A stretch of 64,000 nucleotides of DNA from Bifidobacterium aemilianum (lineage in GTDB: Bacteria > Actinomycetota > Actinomycetes > Actinomycetales > Bifidobacteriaceae). Under the pieces are notes generated by a model. It worked only from the letters and a program-made list of their open reading frames with translations. It had not been told where the DNA came from and made no database searches. A program made the position numbers and the translations under genes. Positions 1 to 9,781 of this stretch are shown here, piece after piece. The DNA lies in assembly GCF_003315635.1 (NCBI RefSeq), contig NZ_PDCG01000001.1, positions 186,001 through 250,000 on the forward strand. Direction: 5' to 3'. Every line of letters begins with the position of its first letter. Position 1 is the first letter of the stretch.

Positions 1-2236
1 CGACCTCCATGCGCTCGCGGAGCTCCTGCTTGGCCAGGATGGTCGGGTCCCAGGCCAGGAGGGACTTGGCTATGGCAGGGTCGGTCTCACCCAGGATCAA
101 GGCGGTGCCCCCCTGGGCCCGGGGGGCGCACAGGGACACGGCACGCATCCAGGCGGTCAGGGCATCGACCCTGGCATCGACTCCAGGCGCGTAGAGGCTG
201 GTCCAGGCATCCAGGATGGCGACCGCCCGGTAGGGGGCCTGGCCGCCGTCCTTGCCTGCAACTCGGGGTTCCGCTCCTGGCGTGGCGATGACGATCCTGG
301 GCTTCTGGTCGATGACCTCTACGATGCCCTGGGGCTGGCTGGGGCTGGAAAGAACCATGGGCACACCCCGGAAGAGTCCCTGGAGCTCACCGGCGGTGCC
401 GGCGGCCCCCACGCGGATGACCCTCATGCGGTCACTGCCGCAATGGGGGCAGGTCCAGTTGACGGCGGCGGCACCACACCAGCAGCAGCGGGGGGCCATG
501 CGTGCATTTGCCGGGGTCCGCAGGGGGCCGGTGCAGCGTGGGCAACGGGCCTGGTGGTGGCAACGTTGGCAGGTCAGGGATTGCGACAATCCATCCTGGG
601 GAATGGACAGGAGGACCGGACCTTGCTCCAAGGCTTCGTCCAGAATGCGGACAGCCATATGGGGCACACGGGCACCGACGGTTGGGTCCGCAAGTCGGGT
701 CAACTCCTGCCGGTTGAACCAGCGAATCCAGGGACTTTCCACTGACAGGACCGCAGGAAGCCCTTCGATCGCGCTACTGAAGCCACTGATACCAATCTCC
801 ACCTGCTCCAGGCCCTGGGCAGGCGGCGGGGCAGGGGTCACCGAAGCAATCCAAGCGGGGGCGGTCGCAGTGTCCACATATTGGTCTTCGGGCCCATCTG
901 CAGAAAGACCGACGGCCGTATCCAGATCCGCCCTGTCAAAGGAGCGTTCCCCATCAGCAGCCAGGGACGAGGCCTTGCCGGCAGCAGCCTGATCGCCCGC
1001 AGCCGCCGCGGGCTCAGCCCCGGCTTGCGCTGCAGTGTCCGTTAGTTGCACATCATCCGGGCCGACCGTCTCCAGAGCCGCTTCGGACTGCTCACCACCA
1101 TCCACTGGTGGCCAGTCGTCCTCGACCGGCAGCTGGGCCGAATCCGGCAGCCCCTCCACCTCCCACTGGCTGATGGGGGTTCGGGCATTGGCCATAGCCA
1201 GAAACACTCCTTGGTGGAGCTGGGCCCTCAGGCGCATCACTCCCCTGGCATTGGCGTAGGGCATCATGCCATCCGCGTTCTGATAGGCGGCGTCCTCGAC
1301 AATGGCGAAGAGGGCCGGCCCCTCTACCGGCGCATACATGACCGCCCGGGCCCCAATCACACAGCGAACCTGCCCACTGGCCACGGCTAGGTAGGACCGG
1401 TAACGCTCGGCCGGAGGCATGGAGGCGGTGAGTATGGCAAAGTCACCGCAGAACCCGCCATGCCTGGCCTTGTCGGGCGCAAATGGCCGAAGGCCCAAGG
1501 ATTCCAAGGCCTGGGCCAGGTCATAGACCTGCCGGCCACCGGGGAGTTCCAAGACCGCCGACTTGCCGGCCATCAGGGCATCCAGAGCCAGCAGGGCCAA
1601 CTCTTGGGCCCAACGCCCCGGGCCAGGCAGGCTGTCCATCACCAATGAGGCAAAGGAGTTGCCCTCCACGGCTGACCGCAGCTGAACCGCCCCCCGGTAT
1701 GAGGCCAGAAGCCGCTCAAAACCGGCATCCAGAGCCTCCCGCTGGGCCGTGCTACCGATGGACTGATGACTCTGCCAACCGCCAGCCATGGCCAGCTGTC
1801 GCTCCTGGTCCACCCGGGCCACTCGTGGGGGTACGGCCAGTCGCACGATGTTGGCCCTGGTTCCACCGTAGGCGTCCGCAATGGCGGTGATGTCGGCACG
1901 CATGGCCTGTGACACCAAAGGGGCCGGCGTCAGGACCCGTTCGATATAGCGCAGGGATGAGCGCGGGCTCTGGCTGCTCTCAACTCGCTGCCAAATGATG
2001 CCATTGACCCGTCGTCCACCGAAACGCACCCGAACCATGACCCCTGCTTGAGCCTCTTCGTCGAGCTTGTGATCAATCAGATAATCAAAGCTTTGCCCCA
2101 GGTGGGTGGCCTGCACATCAAGAATGATGCGCGCTATGGGCAGCTGGTCCGCAGGGGCGTGCGAAACCTGGCGCTTACGGCTCTTGCGCGGCGCAAGACC
2201 AGCAAGCGCCGGCTGTATTACCCGCGGTTCACTCAT
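1..2236 (-). CDS. priA: PriA, primosomal replication-restart protein (C-terminus outside the window)
   Basis: The first 745 residues are visible from an ATG at 2236; the reading frame stays open to the window edge. Residues about 35-100 form the PriA DNA-binding head (VRVRFGGRRVNGIIW). A zinc-binding region around residues 555-600 has four closely spaced CxxC-type pairs (CQRC, CPRC, CCWC, CPHC), the hallmark of PriA. The helicase core is degenerate: where a Walker A GxGKT is expected the sequence reads AVLELPGGRQVYD, and the DEAH-box position reads VEDAAY. An Ala/Asp/Pro-rich insert follows. Loss of these motifs is known in actinobacterial PriA, so it probably acts as a primosome assembly and fork-recognition protein without unwinding activity. 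It is expected to act at stalled replication forks. Confidence 0.93.
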   Translation of the reverse strand, partial: MSEPRVIQPALAGLAPRKSRKRQVSHAPADQLPIARIILDVQATHLGQSFDYLIDHKLDEEAQAGVMVRVRFGGRRVNGIIWQRVESSQSPRSSLRYIERVLTPAPLVSQAMRADITAIADAYGGTRANIVRLAVPPRVARVDQERQLAMAGGWQSHQSIGSTAQREALDAGFERLLASYRGAVQLRSAVEGNSFASLVMDSLPGPGRWAQELALLALDALMAGKSAVLELPGGRQVYDLAQALESLGLRPFAPDKARHGGFCGDFAILTASMPPAERYRSYLAVASGQVRCVIGARAVMYAPVEGPALFAIVEDAAYQNADGMMPYANARGVMRLRAQLHQGVFLAMANARTPISQWEVEGLPDSAQLPVEDDWPPVDGGEQSEAALETVGPDDVQLTDTAAQAGAEPAAAAGDQAAAGKASSLAADGERSFDRADLDTAVGLSADGPEDQYVDTATAPAWIASVTPAPPPAQGLEQVEIGISGFSSAIEGLPAVLSVESPWIRWFNRQELTRLADPTVGARVPHMAVRILDEALEQGPVLLSIPQDGLSQSLTCQRCHHQARCPRCTGPLRTPANARMAPRCCWCGAAAVNWTCPHCGSDRMRVIRVGAAGTAGELQGLFRGVPMVLSSPSQPQGIVEVIDQKPRIVIATPGAEPRVAGKDGGQAPYRAVAILDAWTSLYAPGVDARVDALTAWMRAVSLCAPRAQGGTALILGETDPAIAKSLLAWDPTILAKQELRERMEV

Positions 2237-2489
2237 CCCCACAAGAATACGCCCCCGCCTTCCCCATCCGCACCCGTCATTGCACCAGCAGCTTGCAAGG
2301 CATGCCGGACTCCAGGTACCAGCGTGTTGGACAGTGCGCAAAAGCTATTGCTGGCGCTCAGCATCTTGCCCCGACTGTGCGAACCAGGTCAGCTCCCAGT
2401 AGCCTGTTGCGCTTCTGCTAGGATTACAGGCCGGGGGCCGCTCCGTCCATCTTGGCATAGATGGCAGCACAACCTAGGAGTTGGGTACC

Positions 2490-3338
2490 ATGGGATCCTT
2501 TTGGCAGCAGATGAAGGAAGCCTTCATCGAGGGGTGGAATGAGGAGGACGACCAAGCGCAGACAGCTGCCGGGCAAGGGTCCGATTCCAGCAATGACTCT
2601 AGTCAGCCTCAACGCTCACTTGAGGAAGGGCTCCAGGCCCAGTCACAGGACGAGGATGCCCAAGCCAAGCTGGCGGCCATAGCGCTGCTGCCCCGGGAGG
2701 AGGTCCTCGCCACTTCCCTGGCCGCTCCCTTCCGCGCCTGCGCCTGCTACGACTGGTTCTCCCTCTTCAAATCCAACCGCAAGGCTTTGGATGAGTCCCT
2801 TATCCCCATGCATCTCTATGGCTTTCCCAGCTTGGAAGGCCTCGACCAGGACAAGGTCGATATGCTCCGCCAGCAGCAGACCCTGAGCTTCGGGGTCAGC
2901 AGCGCCCAGGAGGTCTTGGAGACCGGCAGGATACTGCTGGCACGTGCCGGTATGAGCCTGCCGTCCCTGGACGGTGTGCCGACGCTGGAGCGACTTCCCG
3001 AATCCCTGGCCGCCAGTCCGGACAGTGACCAGCCCAACGCCTGGACCATCAGCGCCTTCTCATCCCTGCTCATATCCGGCGTGGAATTCAATGGCCTGGC
3101 CAAGGACCAGGCCATGGGTCTCTTTGCCGAGCTCAGTCCCATGGTCCTCGATGCCTTTGGCGACTGGGGGGACTATGCCGAGGATTTCCTCACCTGGGAC
3201 CATGCCATGGGCATGAACCAGGGCAGGGCCGGCAAGTTGCTGCGCAACACGGTCGAAAGCCTGACCTTCAAATACGGCAGTCCCTGGGTCCGCTACCCCC
3301 TGGAGTCCTATCGGTCTGCTGGGGCATCCTCCCGCTGA
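2490..3338 (+). CDS. conserved hypothetical protein, possibly DUF1266-like
   Basis: A 282-residue cytoplasmic-looking protein with no signal peptide or membrane span. The ATG at 2490 is chosen over an in-frame TTG at 2481 because the Shine-Dalgarno TAGGAG sits nine bases upstream of the ATG but abuts the TTG. The first 70 residues are acidic and Gln/Ser-rich (probable disordered linker). The C-terminal half has Trp/Asp/Gly-rich blocks (FGDWGDYAED, TWDHAMGMNQG) that loosely resemble DUF1266 proteins; this is a weak family impression, not a firm call. It is followed after about 24 bases by an interrupted membrane-protein gene on the same strand, with which it may be co-transcribed. Function unknown. 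Confidence 0.75.
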   Translation: MGSFWQQMKEAFIEGWNEEDDQAQTAAGQGSDSSNDSSQPQRSLEEGLQAQSQDEDAQAKLAAIALLPREEVLATSLAAPFRACACYDWFSLFKSNRKALDESLIPMHLYGFPSLEGLDQDKVDMLRQQQTLSFGVSSAQEVLETGRILLARAGMSLPSLDGVPTLERLPESLAASPDSDQPNAWTISAFSSLLISGVEFNGLAKDQAMGLFAELSPMVLDAFGDWGDYAEDFLTWDHAMGMNQGRAGKLLRNTVESLTFKYGSPWVRYPLESYRSAGASSR

Positions 3339-3362
3339 ACATGACTCATATGGCCTTACCCC

Positions 3363-4262
3363 ATGCTCAGCCAATCCGACTTCACCGACCCTCCCGATTC
3401 CACCTGGGGCAAGAAGGATATGGGACAGAAACCCATCCCCGACCAGCTGTCCGTCCAGGAACCGGAGCTATCGCTCCCCTCACAGCAGCCCGCCGGCCCA
3501 AGCCCTGCCGGCAGGGAGGCTTTCTGGTGCTCTGACATGAATCCCAGCCATGAGACAGCCACCGCATCCGACGACGAATCCAAGGGTGAATCCGATGAAT
3601 TCGATGAATATGATGGCGAGCGCCAACCGACCTATGAACTCTACCGGGTCATCGGTACTGTCAGGCGCCACAGCCGACTGAAACGGCTGATCAGCCTGTT
3701 CTGCTTGCTGGTGGTGCTTGCCTGCCTGGCCTATGTGCTTATGCTTCGCAGGATTCCCCGCTGGCTGTTCGGGCCGCGGGAGAGGAAGATGGTCCTGCTC
3801 ATTGACGGTTTCGGCCTGGAAGGCATGGCCAAGGGGATGGGGTATTACATCCACGTCCGGGCAGACCCGGACAAGGCCGAAGCCGTCAGACCGGCGCTCA
3901 GGAACTACGCCCGATCAGTCCTTAGAAGCCTGCACGACTATGGACTGCCCCAAGCCAGGGTCACCGTCCACATTGATGACTGGGACCCGACCACCCTCAT
4001 GGAGGAGGCCGGCAGCTTGAGCAAGCTGAAGTTCGGTTTCCTACCCACTTGAGCGGTCTCCTACTACTTGCGTCAGACCGGCGTCAGTTTCATGCAGGGA
4101 TATTGCGAAGGCGTTGATTCCACGGAGTTTGTGGACGAGTTCGGCATGGCGGGCAACGCCCTGGCATCCGATGCCATCCGGGTAGTCAACATGGATCGGG
4201 TTTTCCTAACGCACACGGCCTACAAGGTCAATCAGGCTAACAGCCATCAAGGTACCTGGTAG
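3363..4262 (+). pseudogene. single-span membrane protein interrupted by an in-frame TGA
   Basis: The first 229 codons encode an acidic Asp/Glu/Ser-rich N-terminus (to about residue 95), one transmembrane helix (about 108-127, LISLFCLLVVLACLAYVLML) and an extracytoplasmic or cytoplasmic domain of about 100 residues. The frame stops at TGA 4050-4052, but the same frame stays open for another 69 residues (AVSYYLRQTGVSFMQGYCEG...) to a TAG at 4260-4262. The simplest reading is one nonsense mutation in a roughly 299-residue protein. The N-terminal start is uncertain; ATGs at 3363, 3420 and 3538 are all possible. The family is not recognised. The truncated product could still be made. Confidence 0.6.
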
Positions 4263-4296
4263 CCACCGGGCAAAGCATCAACTGCCAGCAGTATAG

Positions 4297-4332
4297 AGGA
4301 GGGCCACCCCATGGTGCTGGGGCGGCCCTCCT
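4297..4332. terminator. bidirectional hairpin terminator between the membrane gene and cfa
   Basis: Perfect nine-base arms (AGGAGGGCC at 4297-4305, GGCCCTCCT at 4324-4332) with further CCCC/GGGG pairing inside. It lies between two convergent genes and could end transcription from either side; there is no strong U-tract. Confidence 0.6.
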
Positions 4333-4355
4333 GAGGTGTACCTGGCGGTTCAGAC

Positions 4356-5645
4356 TCAGCGGACGTCGGTCCACCAGGGCTTGAGCGGGTAGCTGTCGGT
4401 GCCGGTCTGCGGATCAGGCTTGATGCAGAGGAACTGGTGGATCTGGATGGTGTTGAGCTCGAAATTCAGGGCGCAGCCGGCCATGTAGAGGCCCCAGAGA
4501 CGGGCCTTGGGCTCGCCGACCATCTTGACGGCCCTGTCCCAGTTGGCCACCAGGTTCTTGTTCCACTGGTGGAGGGTCAGCGCGTAGTGCTGGCGGAAGT
4601 TCTCCTGGTGGATGACCTCGAAGCCTGTATCGTGGATGACGGTCTCGATCTCACCGGGCGAGGCCAGCTGGCCGTCGGGGAAGATGTAGCGGTCGATGAA
4701 CTGGCCGGCCGACTTGCCATCCATGGACTTCGTGCGGGTGATCTGGTGGTTGAGCAGGAGGCCACCGGGCTTGAGCTTGTCCATGATCTCCTGGAAGTAG
4801 GAGGGGTAGTGCTTGAAGCCGACATGCTCCATCATGCCCAGGGAGCAGATGGCGTCGAAGTCGCCTTCGGGCACATCGCGGTAGTCCATGAGACGAACCT
4901 CGGCCAGATCCTGCAGGCCCTCGCGCTTGATCCACTCCTGACCCCACTTGACCTGCTCCTCGGCCAGGGTGACACCGATGACATGGATGCCGCGCTTGGC
5001 AGCCTCGATCTCCATGGAGCCCCACCCGCAGCCGATATCCAGCAGACGCTGACCGGGCTTGAGGTTCAGCTTGTCGAGCACCAGGCTGAGCTTGCGGCTC
5101 TGGGCCTTCTCCAGACTGTCGTTGACATCATCGAAGACCGCGCAGGTGTAGGTCATGGAGGGACCTAGGAACATGCGGTAGAAGTCATTGGACTGGTCGT
5201 AATGGTAACTGACGGTGGCCGCGTCACCGGCCTTGGAGTGGGGCACCAGCCCCTCGGTCAGGCGCTGCAGACGGCTGGGCCCCTCAATGGAGGGAGGCTC
5301 AGGGTGACGGACGCCGTGGGAGGCCACGGAGGACACAATCTTGGCCAGGGTCATGGGGCTGGGCTTATGAAGGTAGGGCTTGAGGGCGGTCAGCTCCTTG
5401 AAGACCTCGTAGGGGTCGCCGGGCACCAGCTCGGGCGAGCTGATGTCTCCCTGCAGGTAGGCGCGGGCCAGACCCAGGTCATTGGGGTGGTCGACCATGT
5501 AGTAGACAGCCCTCGAGTTGTTGACATTGATGTGCAGGGGTGCGTCCTGCGGCCCAAAGGATGACCCATCGAAAGCCTGCACATTCAGCTTTCCCGAATC
5601 CTCAATAAAAGCACCAACCATATCGGCAACGGTCATACCCGCCAT
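4356..5645 (-). CDS. cfa: cyclopropane-fatty-acyl-phospholipid synthase
   Basis: SAM-dependent methyltransferase that adds a methylene bridge across the double bonds of unsaturated phospholipid acyl chains, stiffening the membrane under acid or stationary-phase stress. The 429-residue protein has the class I methyltransferase signature LLDIGCGWGS near residue 200 followed by VIGVTLAEEQ, and the CFA-type acceptor motif YHYDQSNDFYRMFLGPSMTY. The start at 5645 (MAGMTVADM) is preferred because GGAGG lies six bases upstream; an upstream ATG at 5678 would add 11 residues but has a poorer ribosome binding site. It is flanked by a terminator downstream and a 150-base upstream gap before the metK terminator, so it is probably monocistronic. 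Confidence 0.95.
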   Translation of the reverse strand: MAGMTVADMVGAFIEDSGKLNVQAFDGSSFGPQDAPLHINVNNSRAVYYMVDHPNDLGLARAYLQGDISSPELVPGDPYEVFKELTALKPYLHKPSPMTLAKIVSSVASHGVRHPEPPSIEGPSRLQRLTEGLVPHSKAGDAATVSYHYDQSNDFYRMFLGPSMTYTCAVFDDVNDSLEKAQSRKLSLVLDKLNLKPGQRLLDIGCGWGSMEIEAAKRGIHVIGVTLAEEQVKWGQEWIKREGLQDLAEVRLMDYRDVPEGDFDAICSLGMMEHVGFKHYPSYFQEIMDKLKPGGLLLNHQITRTKSMDGKSAGQFIDRYIFPDGQLASPGEIETVIHDTGFEVIHQENFRQHYALTLHQWNKNLVANWDRAVKMVGEPKARLWGLYMAGCALNFELNTIQIHQFLCIKPDPQTGTDSYPLKPWWTDVR

Positions 5646-5795
5646 CAGCCACCTCCAAATTAAACGAAATATCCCCATATATTGTAGTCCTCACGGACCC
5701 AACATGTGCTTCGGGCAATACTTGACAACAATGCTAAAACGTTATTCCCTGCTGTAAACAACCCTGCTGTCAGCTTGCTACCGCAGCAGGAAACA

Positions 5796-5843
5796 CACCC
5801 TTCAAGGCCTTGTCTACCTAAACGGGCAAGGACTTGAAGGGTG
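5796..5843 (-). terminator. metK terminator hairpin
   Basis: Seventeen-base arms at 5796-5812 and 5827-5843 pair with a single mismatch (a G-U pair possible in RNA), starting 12 bases after the metK stop codon. The minus-strand tail begins GTGTTT, a weak U-tract. Confidence 0.7.
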
Positions 5844-5854
5844 CAGGCGGACAG

Positions 5855-7069
5855 CTAGCCCTTGATGGCCGCCTTCAGCTGGTCGGTCTTGTCGACACGC
5901 TCCCAGCTGAAATCCGGGTCCTGACGCCCAAAGTGACCGTACGCCGCCGTCTTGCGGTAGATGGGGCGCAGCAGGTCCAGCTCATCGACGATGGCTGCGG
6001 GCCGCAGGTCAAAGACCTTGCGGACGGCGGACTGAATCTGCTCACGGCTTACTGCGCCGATCTCGGAACCGTAGGTCTCCACATTGACCGAAACGGGTTC
6101 GGCCACTCCGATGGCATAGGCCACCTGGACCTCCACCTTGTGGGCCAGCCCGGCGGCCACAATGTTCTTGGCCACCCAGCGGGCCGCATAGGCAGCCGAA
6201 CGATCAACCTTGGAGGGGTCCTTGCCGGAGAAGGCGCCGCCACCATGATGGGCCGCACCCCCGTAGGTGTCCACAATGATCTTGCGCCCAGTTAGACCGG
6301 CATCGGCGGCCGGACCGCCGAGCACGAAGGAACCGGTGGGGTTGACCAGTATCCGATAGTCGTCATGCTGGACCCGGTCGCTCAGGACCAGCTCGAGCAC
6401 CGGTTCGATGACATGCTTGCGCAGCTCCTCCTGGAGCCACTCGCGCGAGACCTCAGGGTCATGCTGGGTGGAGACCAGCACCGTATCAAGCCGTACAGGC
6501 CGGTCGTCCTGATCATACTCAATGGTCACCTGGGTCTTGCCGTCAGGACGCAGGTGGTCGACCATGCCCTCCTTGCGGACCTGGGCCAGCCGGGCCGCCA
6601 GCTGATGGGCCAGGTGGATGGGCAGGGGCATGAGGGCGTCAGTCTCATCGCAGGCGTAGCCGAACATCACACCCTGGTCGCCGGCCCCCTGGGCCTCGTA
6701 ACGTTCCTCACGGCTGGCGGCGGACTCCTGGTCGGGGCTCAGTCGGGAGACTCCCTGGTTGATCTCGGCGCTCTGTTCGGTCAGCGAGACCAGGACACCG
6801 CAGGAATCGGCATCAAGGCCAATGTCCGAGCTGGTGTAGCCGATATCGCGGACCACCGAGCGAACGATGGTCTGAATATCCGAATACCCCTGGCTGGACA
6901 CCTCGCCGTAGACAAAGAATTGGCCAATGGTGGCAGAGGTCTCCACAGCCACATGCGAGTGCGTGTCCTGGCTGAGCATGTCATCAAGGATGGCATCGGA
7001 AATCTGGTCGCAAACCTTGTCTGGGTGGCCTTCCGTCACCGATTCCGCAGAAATCAGCCGACGTTCCAT
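5855..7069 (-). CDS. metK: S-adenosylmethionine synthetase
   Basis: Makes SAM from methionine and ATP; SAM feeds methylation reactions including the neighbouring cyclopropane synthase. The 404-residue protein contains the N-terminal block [16 protein letters not shown], the MetK signature [12 protein letters not shown] and the phosphate-binding signature [14 protein letters not shown]. The start at 7069 ([10 protein letters not shown]) is chosen because it matches the family N-terminus and has GAGGG just upstream; an ATG 87 bases further upstream would add 29 non-homologous residues. The gene sits downstream of rpoZ on the same strand, separated by a long hairpin and a structured leader that may regulate it. 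Confidence 0.97.
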   Translation of the reverse strand: MERRLISAESVTEGHPDKVCDQISDAILDDMLSQDTHSHVAVETSATIGQFFVYGEVSSQGYSDIQTIVRSVVRDIGYTSSDIGLDADSCGVLVSLTEQSAEINQGVSRLSPDQESAASREERYEAQGAGDQGVMFGYACDETDALMPLPIHLAHQLAARLAQVRKEGMVDHLRPDGKTQVTIEYDQDDRPVRLDTVLVSTQHDPEVSREWLQEELRKHVIEPVLELVLSDRVQHDDYRILVNPTGSFVLGGPAADAGLTGRKIIVDTYGGAAHHGGGAFSGKDPSKVDRSAAYAARWVAKNIVAAGLAHKVEVQVAYAIGVAEPVSVNVETYGSEIGAVSREQIQSAVRKVFDLRPAAIVDELDLLRPIYRKTAAYGHFGRQDPDFSWERVDKTDQLKAAIKG

Positions 7070-7125
7070 AGTCCCTCGCGTTTCTTCCGTCCTCACAGCA
7101 CAGCCAGACCGACGCAGACGGAACC
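7070..7125 (-). promoter_or_regulatory. metK 5' leader with hairpin next to the ribosome binding site; candidate SAM-responsive RNA
   Basis: Directly upstream of metK the minus strand has perfect seven-base arms, UUCCGUC (7123-7117) and GACGGAA (7091-7085), enclosing 25 bases, followed by the ribosome binding site GAGGGAC (7077-7071). GUUCC overlapping the first arm could alternatively pair with GGGAC of the binding site, so two exclusive folds are possible. Bifidobacterial metK leaders are the known home of SAM-VI riboswitches, but I could not match the SAM-VI consensus here; the assignment is inference. Confidence 0.35.
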
Positions 7126-7162
7126 TACCCGCCGGCCCTTCGTTAAACACACACAAATACTA

Positions 7163-7215
7163 CGCCCCGGCCTGCCATCGCATAAGCATCGTCTCATGCA
7201 AAGCAGGCCGGGGCG
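7163..7215. terminator. long GC-rich hairpin between rpoZ and metK
   Basis: Perfect 13-base arms CGCCCCGGCCTGC (7163-7175) and GCAGGCCGGGGCG (7203-7215) around a 27-base loop. In the minus direction it is followed by GTAGTATTTGTGTG, only weakly U-rich. It could terminate rpoZ transcripts or act as an attenuator before metK. Confidence 0.55.
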
Positions 7216-7354
7216 AATTGAGGCTATGGCATACAGCCGGGCCTTCTGGGCAGCGAAGCCACCGTCACCAGGTGGATTCACCATCGCCAAGCAAAGCCTT
7301 GAAACTGGTTGACTACACCGAAACCGGCCGCCGGTGTGCGGCTGGCGGCAGGAA

Positions 7355-7639
7355 TCAGTTGCCCTCGCTCAGGTCGTCCTCACCGAGGGTCTCTTCCAGC
7401 AGGCCCTCATCAATCTCGCGGAAGGCGATGGACAGTGGCTTCTCCTGGTTCTGGTACTCGACCAGGGGTCCCACATTCTGCAGGAGGCCCTCATTGAGCT
7501 GCGTGAAGTAGGAGTTGATCTGCCGGGCGCGCTTGGCTGCGAAGATTGACAGGGCGTACTTGGAATCAGCGTGCTCCATCAGGTCGTCAATGGTCGGATT
7601 CGCAAGTCCCTGCGGATTGGGATCGGCACCAAATGCCAT
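7355..7639 (-). CDS. rpoZ: DNA-directed RNA polymerase omega subunit
   Basis: Small RNA polymerase subunit that helps fold and hold beta-prime. The 94-residue protein has the conserved omega core [20 protein letters not shown] followed by [11 protein letters not shown], and an acidic C-terminus. Length is normal for the actinobacterial family. It starts opposite ilvD, with about 190 bases between the two start codons that must hold both promoters. Confidence 0.95.
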   Translation of the reverse strand: MAFGADPNPQGLANPTIDDLMEHADSKYALSIFAAKRARQINSYFTQLNEGLLQNVGPLVEYQNQEKPLSIAFREIDEGLLEETLGEDDLSEGN

Positions 7640-7832
7640 ATACTCATCTCCATATCGTCATTACATGGTTGACACCATCTATACAAACTCAAAAGTATAT
7701 TGCAAGGTAAGGATATGACTCCTTCTCAGCAGCCGTTCTTCTAAGACCTTCTGCCAGCCGACAGGAAACATGCTGATTCCACTATGTGACCCTTGGCCCC
7801 ACAGATTCGTTGCCCCGGATTTGAATAGTGGT

Positions 7833-9692
7833 ATGGAAATGCGATCTGAAAAACTCATGACCAACCGCGAGTTCGCTGGCGCCCGTGCCCTCTACCGGGC
7901 AGCCGGCGTGGACGGGAAGGATTTTGGCAAGCCCATCGTGGCCATCGCCAACTCCTTCTCCGAGTTCGTGCCTGGCCACGTTCACCTCAATAAGGTCGGC
8001 AGGCTCGTGTCCCAGGCCGTCAAGGAGGCCGGTGGCATTCCCCGCGAGTTCAACACCATCGCCGTCGACGACGGCATAGCCATGGGTCATACCGGCATGC
8101 TCTACTCTCTACCCAGCCGCGACATCATCGCCGATGCGGTGGAGTACTCCGTCAACGCCCACTGTGCGGACGCCCTGATCTGCATCTCCAACTGCGACAA
8201 GATCACCCCCGGCATGCTCCTGGCTGCCTTGCGGCTGAACATTCCGACCATCTTCGTCTCCGGTGGCCCCATGGAGGCAGGCAAGACCACCCTGGCCGAC
8301 GGCACGGTCAAGGAAAGCACCGACCTGATTGATGTCATGTACGCCACAGCGGATGACTCCATCTCCGACGATGACCTCCTGGCATACGAGCAGAGCGTGT
8401 GCCCCACCTGCGGCTCCTGCGCGGGCATGTTCACAGCAAATTCCATGAACTGCCTAACCGAGGCCCTGGGCCTGGCCCTACCCGGCAACGGCACCATCCT
8501 GGCCTCCCACGCCTACCGCAAGCAGCTCTTCGAGAAGGCCGGCCGTCAGATCGTGACACTGGCCAACCGCTACTACCAGGATAACGACCAGTCGGCCCTC
8601 CCCAGGTCCATCGCAACCAAGGCCGCCTTCGAGAACGCCATGACCATGGATGTGGCCATGGGCGGCTCCTCCAACACCGTGCTGCACATTCTGGCTGCCG
8701 CACAGTCGGCCGACGTGGACTTCACCCTGGATGACATCGAGCGCATCTCCCATACGGTTCCCTGCATCTGCAAGGCCAGCCCCTCTGGCCCCTGGGAGAT
8801 ATCCGATGTCCACCGGGCCGGCGGCATCTGCGGCATCCTGGGCGAGCTGGACCGGGCAGGCAAGCTCCACCGCGACACCCATTCAGTGGACTACCCAGAT
8901 CTGGAAAGCAAGCTCAACGACTGGGACATCATGCGGCCGAGATGCAAGCCTGAAGCCAAGCAGCTTTACCGTGCGGCGCCAGGCCATATCAAGTCCCCAG
9001 AACCCTGGACCCACGAGACCCTGTACGACGAGCTGGACACGGACCGGGTCTCGGGCGCCATTCACGACATCGACCACCCTTCGGTGACCGAAGGTGGCCT
9101 TGCCATTCTGCGGGGAAACCTGGCCCCCGATGGCTGCGTGGTCAAGACTGCCGGCGTGCCCCGAGAGATCTGGGAGTTCCGTGGTCCGGCCCTGGTGGTC
9201 GAGTCCCAGGAGGAGGCTGTTGAGGTCATCCTCAATGACACCCTCAAGCCGGGTCAGGCCCTGATCATCCGCTACGAGGGCCCCAAGGGCGGACCGGGCA
9301 TGCAGGAAATGCTCTACCCCACCTCTTTCGTCAAAGGCAAGGGCATCGGCAAGGAAGTGGCCTTGATTACCGACGGCCGCTATTCTGGCGGTTCCTCAGG
9401 CCTGTCGATCGGCCATGTGGCCCCGGAGGCCGCCAGCAAGGGGCCCATAGCCCTGGTCAAATCCGGCGACATCATCAAGATCGACATTCCCAACCGTCGC
9501 ATCGACGTGGAACTGACCGAGGATGAGATGGAGCAACGCCGGGCGGAGATTGAATCCGGTTTCGGCTACAAGGCCCATCGCAACCGCAAGGTATCCCTGG
9601 CCCTCAAGGCCTACGCCGCCTTCGCCCGTTCCGCCGACAAGGGCGCCACCCGCGACCCGGAGCTCATCAACAAGCTCAGTGGATTGGAATAA
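7833..9692 (+). CDS. ilvD: dihydroxy-acid dehydratase
   Basis: Iron-sulfur enzyme of valine, leucine and isoleucine synthesis that dehydrates 2,3-dihydroxy acids to 2-keto acids. The 619-residue protein has the cluster cysteines in [11 protein letters not shown] and [11 protein letters not shown], the block GLALPGNGT, and the C-terminal block [20 protein letters not shown]. The ATG at 7833 (MEMRSEKLM) matches the start of bifidobacterial homologues; an upstream in-frame ATG at 7770 with AGGA three bases away would add 21 unrelated residues and cannot be excluded. Stand-alone gene, divergent from rpoZ and convergent with gmk. Confidence 0.96.
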   Translation: MEMRSEKLMTNREFAGARALYRAAGVDGKDFGKPIVAIANSFSEFVPGHVHLNKVGRLVSQAVKEAGGIPREFNTIAVDDGIAMGHTGMLYSLPSRDIIADAVEYSVNAHCADALICISNCDKITPGMLLAALRLNIPTIFVSGGPMEAGKTTLADGTVKESTDLIDVMYATADDSISDDDLLAYEQSVCPTCGSCAGMFTANSMNCLTEALGLALPGNGTILASHAYRKQLFEKAGRQIVTLANRYYQDNDQSALPRSIATKAAFENAMTMDVAMGGSSNTVLHILAAAQSADVDFTLDDIERISHTVPCICKASPSGPWEISDVHRAGGICGILGELDRAGKLHRDTHSVDYPDLESKLNDWDIMRPRCKPEAKQLYRAAPGHIKSPEPWTHETLYDELDTDRVSGAIHDIDHPSVTEGGLAILRGNLAPDGCVVKTAGVPREIWEFRGPALVVESQEEAVEVILNDTLKPGQALIIRYEGPKGGPGMQEMLYPTSFVKGKGIGKEVALITDGRYSGGSSGLSIGHVAPEAASKGPIALVKSGDIIKIDIPNRRIDVELTEDEMEQRRAEIESGFGYKAHRNRKVSLALKAYAAFARSADKGATRDPELINKLSGLE

Positions 9693-9709
9693 CCGATAGC
9701 ACAGGTAGC

Positions 9710-9754
9710 AGTGAGGGGTCTGGGCAGCTTCATGCTTGGCTCAGACCCCTCACT
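9710..9754. terminator. bidirectional terminator between ilvD and gmk
   Basis: Perfect 13-base arms AGTGAGGGGTCTG (9710-9722) and CAGACCCCTCACT (9742-9754) with a 19-base loop, placed 18 bases after the ilvD stop and 28 bases beyond the gmk stop. Confidence 0.75.
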
Positions 9755-9781
9755 GGTAGTTTCAGTGCACTGCCCTGAAGG

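Noticed and set aside
4050-4052. TGA as a selenocysteine codon
   Set aside because: No SECIS-like hairpin or redox-family context was seen, and bifidobacteria are not known for selenoproteins; a nonsense mutation is simpler.
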